A program made the position numbers and the translations under genes. The notes beneath the pieces were generated by a model. That model ran no database searches and was not told the DNA's origin. It worked only from the letters and a program-made list of their open reading frames with translations. Shown in pieces: positions 1-4,571 of a stretch of 7,715 nucleotides of DNA; position 1 is the first letter of the stretch; every line of letters starts with the position of its first letter. This DNA comes from Phycisphaerales bacterium (GTDB lineage: Bacteria; Planctomycetota; Phycisphaerae; Tepidisphaerales; Tepidisphaeraceae). The stretch lies in NCBI GenBank assembly GCA_028288905.1, contig JAQGHJ010000506.1, positions 1 to 7,715 of the forward strand, written 5' to 3'.

Positions 1-30
1 CACGAACCTCCGCGAAGGCATTCCCCAGAC

Positions 31-68
31 ACTTCGTGGAGATTCGTGCGATTCGTGCCGATTCGTGT
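31..68. repeat. Short tandem ATTCGTG motif downstream of gspK
   Basis: GATTCGTG recurs at 41, 50 and 60, with a diverged copy ACTTCGTG at 31-38. Spacing is 9-10 bp. It is non-coding, and no open frame with a recognisable product covers it. The function is unknown; the most likely explanation is an interspersed short repeat. Confidence 0.65.
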
Positions 69-83
69 TCCTCTGTTCCCGTT

Positions 84-118
84 CCCACGGAGGGGCCGGA
101 AATCATATGCGCCGTGGG
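84..118 (-). terminator. Weak candidate hairpin after gspK
   Basis: CCCACGG at 84-90 pairs with CCGTGGG at 112-118 across a 21-nt loop, starting 5 bases beyond the gspK stop. No U-tract follows on the sense strand, and the stem is only 7 bp. It may be a weak 3'-end structure or chance. Confidence 0.25.
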
Positions 119-123
119 CAGGG

Positions 124-1581
124 TCAATTCGCGGGGTCGACCGAAGCGTTCGTCGGCTCCAGCGTGCCGCCCTGCCGGAGCGTCTCGCGGGTGGCCAAGT
201 CGAGCGGCCAACCGAGTTCGGTCAGGTCCTTGCGGTAGATGATCCGGGCCGGGGACTGGCGGGCGTCGACCACGACTCGGACCCGCCGGAACCCCTTGCC
301 GTTGCCGGTGACGGCGACGATGTCGGCGGTGTACTGGTAGCTCTTGTTCGTCAGCCGGGCCCCGATCGCGGCCGCCTTCTCGCCGCCGAGCGCTTCGTAC
401 GCCCAAGCCACGCTCGACGTGGCGGTTTGGGCAGACCTGGCGTTCACCAGCTTGTCGACGTCCGCCTGTTCCAGCCCGGGCAGGCAGGCAAGCACCTCGG
501 CCGGGGCGGTGTTCAGGTTGATCCGCCCGCGGACCGCCGTCGGCTGCGTCGTCGCGGTCGAGCTGGCGGAGAGGCTGTCGTACGCCTTATCGACCTCGTC
601 GGCCGTCATCTGGCCCTTGAAGCAGAAGTCGAACACGCTCGTGAACCGCATGGCGGTCGACGGCTGGCTGGCGGGCGGCCCCCCGCCCTGCTGGCCGCCG
701 CCGGCCCCGGACCGCTGCACGATCGCCTGCGCCCGGTCGGCCGACAGCACCTTCGCCAGCGCCTGCTGGATGGCGGCGGCGTCGCCGTTCACGTTCGCGG
801 TCCCCGTCGCGGCCGCCGGCTCGGTGCTGTAGACGGTCAGGAACGGGGCCAGGCCCCGCCCGTCCCCCTGGGCCGAGTTGATGGACGTCGCCATCCCCCC
901 GTACGACCGCTCGCGGGCGTCGAGGACGCCGTCGCGGTTGCGGTCGTACCCGTACAGGATGTCGTTCGTGATCCCGCGGACGAGCCGCAGTTCCTCGACC
1001 GTCTCGAACCGGTCATTCTTCGCGTTGTACGGCTGCGGGAGCGACATGTAGTAGTCGTTCTCGGCCCCCTGGCTGGTGACGTCTGAGTCGGTGTCCCGCC
1101 AGTCGGCGATGGCGGCGACCACGTCGTCGGTCATGCCCGGCAGCTTGGCCAGCTCGGTGGCCGCCGCCGACCCGACGTCCAGCTTGGCGTTCTCGTCCGT
1201 CAGCCCGAACGTCAGGAGCTGGTTGTTCGTCGGGTCGGGCTTGATCAGCCAGAAGTACCCGAGCGGGTTCCCGTCGTACGGGTCCTCCCCGACCGGCAGC
1301 GCCTCGAACGAGTAGGTGGACAGCGACGACGGGTCCCCCGCCGCCACGTCGGCTAGCGACAGGACGTACTGTTCGGCCCCCCGCACAACGGCCGCCGCCT
1401 GGGCGCTGGACACGCGGTTGTTCGCCGAGATGGCCTCGACGCGCATTGACCGGGCGAACACGAGGATGACGCTCGTCAGGATGACGACCGCCCACAGTGC
1501 CGCCACCAGAATGGTCCCGCGGCGACGCCGGGGGGCAGAGGGGAAGAGGGGAAGAGGGGAAGTAGGCAGTGAGGAAGCCAT
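124..1581 (-). CDS. gspK: Minor pseudopilin GspK (tip protein), long variant
   Basis: Largest minor pseudopilin, expected to cap the pseudopilus. It is 485 residues from the ATG at 1581; family members are often nearer 320. The leader (1-22) ends APRRRRG, followed by TILVAALWAVVILTSVILVFARSM. The Glu+5 found in other pseudopilins is absent, as is normal for GspK. The T2SSK body shows TDENAKLDV (129-137), ADWRDTDSD (159-167), GAENDYY (172-178) and an EELRLVRGI helix. An EF-hand-like calcium loop (DRNRDGVLDARE, 213-224) follows. A Gln/Gly/Pro-rich stretch near 292-310 precedes a helix-hairpin-helix segment RINLNTAPAEVLACLPGLE (353-371). The extra length comes from the region between the EF-hand-like loop and this segment and from the C-terminus. 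A GTG at 1638 is an alternative start with the purine-rich GAGGGGAAG upstream; ATG at 1581 gives a leader length matching GspH-J. Confidence 0.94.
   Translation of the reverse strand: MASSLPTSPLPLFPSAPRRRRGTILVAALWAVVILTSVILVFARSMRVEAISANNRVSSAQAAAVVRGAEQYVLSLADVAAGDPSSLSTYSFEALPVGEDPYDGNPLGYFWLIKPDPTNNQLLTFGLTDENAKLDVGSAAATELAKLPGMTDDVVAAIADWRDTDSDVTSQGAENDYYMSLPQPYNAKNDRFETVEELRLVRGITNDILYGYDRNRDGVLDARERSYGGMATSINSAQGDGRGLAPFLTVYSTEPAAATGTANVNGDAAAIQQALAKVLSADRAQAIVQRSGAGGGQQGGGPPASQPSTAMRFTSVFDFCFKGQMTADEVDKAYDSLSASSTATTQPTAVRGRINLNTAPAEVLACLPGLEQADVDKLVNARSAQTATSSVAWAYEALGGEKAAAIGARLTNKSYQYTADIVAVTGNGKGFRRVRVVVDARQSPARIIYRKDLTELGWPLDLATRETLRQGGTLEPTNASVDPAN
1540..1563. repeat. Tandem GGGGAAGA octamers in the gspK leader codons
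   Basis: GGGGAAGA occurs at 1540-1547 and 1548-1555, and a third copy with one change (GGGGAAGT) at 1556-1563. They encode leader residues 7-14 (Ser/Pro/Leu/Phe-rich). With the G-run at 1530-1535, the plus strand has four G-runs spaced by 4 nt, which fits a G-quadruplex consensus. The unit of 8 would shift the frame if its copy number changed. Confidence 0.8.
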
Positions 1582-1654
1582 GGGAAGCGTTACTTGGTTC
1601 GTGCCGAACAGCGGGGACACTCGGGACTCCCTCCCCACTGCCTACTTCCCCTCT
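1553..1654. repeat. Perfect 19-bp inverted repeat around the gspK start
   Basis: Positions 1553-1571 (AGAGGGGAAGTAGGCAGTG) and 1636-1654 are exact reverse complements with a 64-nt loop. One arm begins a few bases beyond the gspJ stop, and the other lies in gspK leader codons. The ATG at 1581 is in the loop. Both arms contain the 13-mer that is also found after gspF. Confidence 0.85.
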
Positions 1655-1658
1655 GCCA

Positions 1659-2408
1659 CTACTGCGTCGCAGTGGTGGGCGTCACCGGCAGGGCGCAGGG
1701 GAGCTGGAACACGCGTACGTAGCGGTAGGTGCGGGGGACGGCCAGGTCGGCCCCGGCGCGGTCGTCGGGCCGGTCGATGTCGAGGGTCACCTCGACGGCG
1801 GCGGGCAGGTCGTTCGGGTCGTACAGGGTGGAGTCCCAGGTGTCGACCCAGGTCGAGGTGGACGACTCGTAGAACCGCAGGGTGAACCCGGCCACGTCGC
1901 GGAGCAGCACTTCGTCGTCGCTCGGCGGCTCGTACGGGCTGAGCAGGTTGTGGATCGCCCGGCGGACGAGCTGGTGGTCGCCGCCGGGGCCGTCGGGGGA
2001 CAGCACGAGGTACTCGACCCGTCGGATGCCGCCGTCCCCGCTCTGGTGCTGGGCCCCGGGGGCGGTCGTGTAGAACAGCATCGTGCCGGCCGCCCGGCCC
2101 CGGTCGTCGGCCAGGTTGCTGCCGCTCGTGACGGCCGCCAGGATGCCGCGGGGCGGCTGGGCGTTCTCCAGGTCGACCCGGAGCGTCTCGAAGACGATGT
2201 CAGCCGTCCGGGCCGGCTCGATCGCCGACTCGGCCGCCGCCCTGCTCCGCACGGCCACCCGCAGCGTCGCGAAGATCGACAGCCCGACGAGCCCGATCAG
2301 CGCCACCGACATTAACAGCTCAATGAGCGTGAATCCGCCACCGAGCAGGCGGTAGGCGGTGGGCGGTAGGCACCGAGACGGAAGCGGGGATGGCGTGCGG
2401 CCATTCAT
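1659..2408 (-). CDS. gspJ: Minor pseudopilin GspJ
   Basis: Minor pseudopilin of the tip complex with GspI and GspK. It is 249 residues from the ATG at 2408. The leader (1-25) ends LLGGG; FTLIELLMSVALIGLVGLSIF follows with Glu30 as Glu+5. The globular domain has GspJ features: a helix with VFETLRVDLENAQ (72-84), VEYLVLSPDG (131-140), LVRRAIHNLL (147-156), DVAGFTLRFYESSTSTWVDTW (171-191), and LPAAVEVTLDI (201-211). The open frame continues upstream to 3002, but that part is an Arg/Pro-rich shadow of gspI, so the ATG just before the leader is chosen. No Shine-Dalgarno sequence is seen. Leader codons 14-21 are made of three GGCGGTR heptamers. The TAG stop is followed directly by the 13-mer spacer repeat and then gspK. 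Confidence 0.92.
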   Translation of the reverse strand: MNGRTPSPLPSRCLPPTAYRLLGGGFTLIELLMSVALIGLVGLSIFATLRVAVRSRAAAESAIEPARTADIVFETLRVDLENAQPPRGILAAVTSGSNLADDRGRAAGTMLFYTTAPGAQHQSGDGGIRRVEYLVLSPDGPGGDHQLVRRAIHNLLSPYEPPSDDEVLLRDVAGFTLRFYESSTSTWVDTWDSTLYDPNDLPAAVEVTLDIDRPDDRAGADLAVPRTYRYVRVFQLPCALPVTPTTATQ

Positions 2409-2432
2409 GCAGTGAAGCCGGCGCGGATTCAC
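2329..2432. repeat. 10-bp inverted repeat flanking the gspJ start
   Basis: GTGAATCCGC at 2329-2338 and GCGGATTCAC at 2423-2432 are exact reverse complements. The inner arm overlaps the codons for the peptidase cleavage site (Gly-Phe-Thr), and the outer arm lies in the gspI-gspJ gap. The gspJ ATG is in the 84-nt loop. At 10 bp, chance cannot be excluded. Confidence 0.4.
2348..2368. repeat. Three tandem GGCGGTR heptamers in the gspJ leader codons
   Basis: The plus strand carries GGCGGTA (2348-2354), GGCGGTG (2355-2361) and GGCGGTA (2362-2368), followed by a degenerate partial unit. They encode the Pro-Pro-Thr-Ala-Tyr-Arg part of the leader. The unit length of 7 is not a multiple of 3, so gain or loss of one unit would shift the gspJ frame. 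Confidence 0.8.
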
Positions 2433-2470
2433 CGTCGTCTTGTCGCCCAAGTCGGTAAGGCGGAGGGCAT

Positions 2471-2947
2471 TCAAGGTGTTCCCCCCGTGCCTGTCGAGGA
2501 CGAGGAGGACGTCGACGACGCCGCGGCCGTGCCGGGCGGGTAGACGAGGGTGGCGACCGTGAGCGACTCGTCGCCGCGGCGGGCGGTGGTCCACGACACG
2601 ACGACCTGCACCTGGGTGACGGCCGCCGACGTCGCCCAAGTGTCTACCCGGGCCTGCCAGCTGTACTCGGGGTAGTACTCGCCGAAGTCGCCGCCGGTGC
2701 CGCCGTTCTGCCAGTCGCCGGTGGCGACGAGTTCGGCGAGCTTCGAGTCGGCCAAGCCGGCCGCGATCGTCCGGTGTTGGGCGGACGACGCCGCCCCGGT
2801 CGACGCGCTCACCGCCCGCATGGCCACCGGCACGATGATCGCCATCAGCAGGATCGTCGTCAGCACCTCGATGAGCGTGAAGCCCCGGCGGCGGGAGGCC
2901 GGGCGGTGTCTCGGGAGGGCGGGGCGGTGGGGGGTATGGGCAGGCAT
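2471..2947 (-). CDS. gspI: Minor pseudopilin GspI
   Basis: Minor pseudopilin of the tip complex, the usual partner of GspJ and GspK. It is 158 residues from the ATG at 2947. The His/Pro/Arg-rich leader (1-22) ends SRRRG, followed by FTLIEVLTTILLMAIIVPVAMRA with the canonical Gly at -1 and Glu27 as Glu+5. The body shows the GspI pattern: a helix with ADSKLAELVATGDW (66-79), then YSWQARVDTW (95-104), then strands VTQVQVVVSWT and SLTVATLVYPP. The C-terminus (143-158) is a Ser/Thr/Gly low-complexity tail, not usual for the family. No strong ribosome-binding site precedes the ATG. It is separated from gspH by 199 bp carrying the long inverted repeat, and from gspJ by 62 bp. Confidence 0.92.
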   Translation of the reverse strand: MPAHTPHRPALPRHRPASRRRGFTLIEVLTTILLMAIIVPVAMRAVSASTGAASSAQHRTIAAGLADSKLAELVATGDWQNGGTGGDFGEYYPEYSWQARVDTWATSAAVTQVQVVVSWTTARRGDESLTVATLVYPPGTAAASSTSSSSSTGTGGTP

Positions 2948-3013
2948 GATGCGTCCGAGTCCTACGCCACCTCGTTACCGACGCGTCAACACCGGTTCCC
3001 ACCGCCCGACCGT

Positions 3014-3120
3014 CTTGAAAGAGCCGCGACCGTCAGGGGGCGGAGGAGTCAAAGGCAGTCGGTACTCGAGAACGGGCCCGATCGACTCCTCCGCTCCCTG
3101 ACGGTCGCGGCTCTTCCAAG
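3014..3120. repeat. Near-perfect 37-bp inverted repeat in the gspH-gspI spacer
   Basis: The arms 3014-3050 and 3084-3120 are reverse complements with only two mismatches over 37 bases, including the shared block GAGCCGCGACCGTCAGGG. The centre is 33 nt and includes the 8-bp palindrome CGGGCCCG at 3073-3080. The element starts 26 bases after the gspH stop on the sense strand. A transcript would form a very stable stem-loop, but no U-tract follows, so it is not a standard terminator. It looks like an interspersed palindromic element. I believe similar sequences recur in Gemmata-type genomes, but this is unverified here. Confidence 0.9.
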
Positions 3121-3146
3121 GCAGGCACAAGCAGAACTCGATCCGC

Positions 3147-3746
3147 TCAGAGCTTCGCCACCCCATCGGGCTTGACGATGCGAAACGTTTCGGTCGTCGA
3201 CGGGCAGACGACCTGGGTGATGTTCCCGTCGCGGTCGGTCAGCGTGATCTGGGCCGGGTCGACGCGGCCGCTCGGGCGGAACTCGGCGAAGGACACGGCC
3301 TGCGCCACCTGGTCCGGCAGCACCTGCCCGGCCGCGGTGGCCAGCTGTTGCTGCTGGTCGAGGTACGCGCTGTCCCACACGAGATCGATCCCCTCGGGCA
3401 CCTCGAACACCCGCCCGAACTCGATCCCGAGTTCGACGAAGTCCGCCCCGTCCTGCTTCGTCAGGTAGTAGGTGCGGTTGGTGACGTCGACGTTCAGCCG
3501 GTACGCCACGCCCTCGGCGACGGCCTGCGACCGGGCGTAGTGCGTCAGGGCCAGCAACTGCCCAGACACCTCGTCCACGGTGCTGTTGGCCGCCACGCCC
3601 TTGAGCGACGGGACCGTGATCCCGACGACGATCGTGATCATCAGCACGACCAGCAACAGCTCGATCAGGGTGAAGGCGGACCTACGGCGGCGGCCGGGAG
3701 GAAAGGGCGGCGTATTCGAATGATGGGGTGGTGGGGTGGCGGGCAT
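3147..3746 (-). CDS. gspH: Minor pseudopilin GspH
   Basis: Minor pseudopilin of the GspH/FimT type, thought to link the GspG shaft to the GspI-J-K tip. With the ATG at 3746 it is 199 residues. The leader (1-24) is rich in Pro, His and Arg and ends RRRRSA. FTLIELLLVVLMITIVVGITVPSL follows, with Glu29 as Glu+5 and Ala again at position -1. The C-terminal part has the family pattern FAEFRPSGRVDPAQITLTDRDG at about 153-174. Alternative starts are the ATG at 3758 and a TTG at 3776; none has a good ribosome-binding site, and 3746 gives a leader length like the neighbours'. A tandem TGGGGTGG repeat is encoded in leader codons 3-8. The gap to gspG is 74 bp. Family placement rests on order and the C-terminal motif, since GspH proteins diverge strongly. 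Confidence 0.9.
   Translation of the reverse strand: MPATPPPHHSNTPPFPPGRRRRSAFTLIELLLVVLMITIVVGITVPSLKGVAANSTVDEVSGQLLALTHYARSQAVAEGVAYRLNVDVTNRTYYLTKQDGADFVELGIEFGRVFEVPEGIDLVWDSAYLDQQQQLATAAGQVLPDQVAQAVSFAEFRPSGRVDPAQITLTDRDGNITQVVCPSTTETFRIVKPDGVAKL
3724..3739. repeat. Two tandem TGGGGTGG octamers in the gspH leader codons
   Basis: TGGGGTGG occurs at 3724-3731 and again at 3732-3739. On the coding strand this gives the Pro/His run of the leader. The adjacent GTGGCGGG at 3736-3743 is the reverse complement of CCCGCCAC at 3781-3788, in the gspG-gspH gap. The chosen gspH start codon lies between these arms. Confidence 0.7.
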
Positions 3747-3820
3747 TTCGTGTTCCATCTGCTTGCCAGCACCCAACTACCCCGCCACGCACCTACCCCA
3801 CCGCGCGCCGGATCCGCCGC

Positions 3821-4276
3821 TTACTGCCCTGCGGTCGCCGACCAGTTACCGATGTCGTCGGTGCCGCCCTCTTTCATGTCCGGGCCCATCGAGAAGACGT
3901 CGGGCCCGTTCTTGTTGATCTGGCCCGGGTAGCGGTAGATGTAGTCCTGGCCCCACGGGTCCTTCGGCATGCCGCCCTTGATGTACTCGTGCCAGTTCTT
4001 GGCATTGGCCGGGGCCTCGACCAAGGCCTTGATGCCCTCGTCGCTCGTCGGGTACCGGCTGTTGTCGATCTCGAACATGTCCAGCGCCCCGTCGATCGCG
4101 TGGACGGTGCTGCCGGCCGCCTTGACCTTCGCCTTCTCGCCCTCGCCGGCGAGCTTCGGCACGACGATGGCGGCGAGCACGCCGAGGATGACGAGCACGA
4201 GCAGCAGCTCGATCAGCGTGAACGCCGACCGGCGGGCGCGGCGGGTCGTACGGCGGGTTCGGGTGGTCATAGTCAT
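3821..4276 (-). CDS. gspG: Major pseudopilin GspG
   Basis: Main subunit of the T2SS pseudopilus, processed by prepilin peptidase and assembled in the periplasm. It has 151 residues, a normal family length. The Arg/Thr-rich leader (1-18) ends RRSA, and FTLIELLLVLVILGVLAAIVVPKL begins at 19 with Glu23 as the conserved Glu+5. The residue before the cleavage point is Ala rather than the usual Gly. The globular part has the GspG signature in order: DNSRYPTSDEGIKALV (71-86), NW at 94-95, PKDPWGQDYIYRYPG (104-118), and a calcium-loop region DVFSMGPDMKEGG with DIGNW at 141-145. The start ATG has a strong Shine-Dalgarno sequence. It sits between gspF and gspH as expected, and confidence in the assignment is very high. 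Confidence 0.98.
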   Translation of the reverse strand: MTMTTRTRRTTRRARRSAFTLIELLLVLVILGVLAAIVVPKLAGEGEKAKVKAAGSTVHAIDGALDMFEIDNSRYPTSDEGIKALVEAPANAKNWHEYIKGGMPKDPWGQDYIYRYPGQINKNGPDVFSMGPDMKEGGTDDIGNWSATAGQ

Positions 4277-4285
4277 GGGTCGTGT

Positions 4286-4290
4286 CTCCT
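4286..4290 (-). promoter_or_regulatory. Strong ribosome-binding site for gspG
   Basis: The sense strand reads AAGGAGACACGACCC directly before ATG, so AGGAG sits 9 nt from the start codon at 4276. It is the only textbook Shine-Dalgarno sequence among the gene starts in this window. It supports the ATG at 4276 over the ATG two codons later, and it fits GspG being the most abundant pseudopilin (inference). Confidence 0.8.
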
Positions 4291-4454
4291 TCGTCCGGGC
4301 GGTGCCGCGGCGGCCGCGGCGTCAATGTACTGTTGCCACACCGCCCGTATTTTCTTCCGAATTCGCAGCGAAAGCGGGGTTGGCCGGCACTCGCCGCCGG
4401 TGTCCCTCGTAAGCAGGTCGGGATTGGCTTCGGCGCGAGGGCGAGGCCCGGTTG

Positions 4455-4472
4455 GCTTGCGACGCCGCAAGC
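4455..4472. repeat. Short hairpin in gspF-gspG spacer
   Basis: GCTTGCG at 4455-4461 pairs perfectly with CGCAAGC at 4466-4472 around a 4-nt loop. An alternative fold of the same stretch pairs CCGC-type blocks further left in the RNA. No U-tract follows on the transcribed strand, so a Rho-independent terminator is not supported. It may be an interspersed repeat or an RNA processing site. Confidence 0.45.
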
Positions 4473-4537
4473 GGCGGGAGGAGGCTGAGGGAACCGATCA
4501 ACCGCAATGGTACTAATTGTTCCTTCACTCTGCCCTC

Positions 4538-4550
4538 TGCCTACTTCCCC
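4538..4550 (-). repeat. 13-mer spacer repeat, copy after gspF stop
   Basis: The 13-mer TGCCTACTTCCCC (plus strand) lies 21 bases beyond the gspF stop codon, within a purine-rich stretch on the transcribed-sense strand. The same 13-mer occurs at 1639-1651 after the gspJ stop and, inverted, at 1556-1568 in the gspK leader. Confidence 0.75.
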
Positions 4551-4571
4551 ACTTCTTCTCTTCCCCTTCTG

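Larger units (their letters stand above)
4277..4571. other. gspF-gspG spacer, 295 bp, possible regulatory region
   Basis: In transcription order this spacer holds a purine-rich repeat just after the gspF stop, then a 7-bp hairpin at 4455-4472. Next comes an AT-richer patch at about 4345-4375, unusual in this GC-rich window, and finally the gspG ribosome-binding site. No convincing -35/-10 pair was found, so an internal promoter is only possible. No credible gene lies here. Confidence 0.5.

Noticed and set aside
46..1086. Long plus-strand open frame of 346 codons opposite gspK
   Set aside because: Its product is Arg/Val/Asp/Gly-rich with no fold signature, and it lies fully antisense to a well-supported gspK. 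It is a GC-content shadow.
1569..2315. Plus-strand open frame of 248 codons opposite gspJ
   Set aside because: Low-complexity Arg/Gly/Val/Asp-rich product antisense to gspJ, with no recognisable motif.
2409..3002. Upstream extension of gspJ to a start at 3002
   Set aside because: The extra 198 codons are an Arg/Pro/His-rich out-of-frame reading of gspI. The pseudopilin leader begins at the ATG at 2408.
3014..3120. Rho-independent terminator between gspH and gspI
   Set aside because: The stem is far longer than usual, the loop is 33 nt and no U-tract follows. The downstream genes also complete the same system.
3014..3120. CRISPR repeat or array
   Set aside because: There is a single palindromic pair, with no regularly spaced direct repeats and no cas genes.
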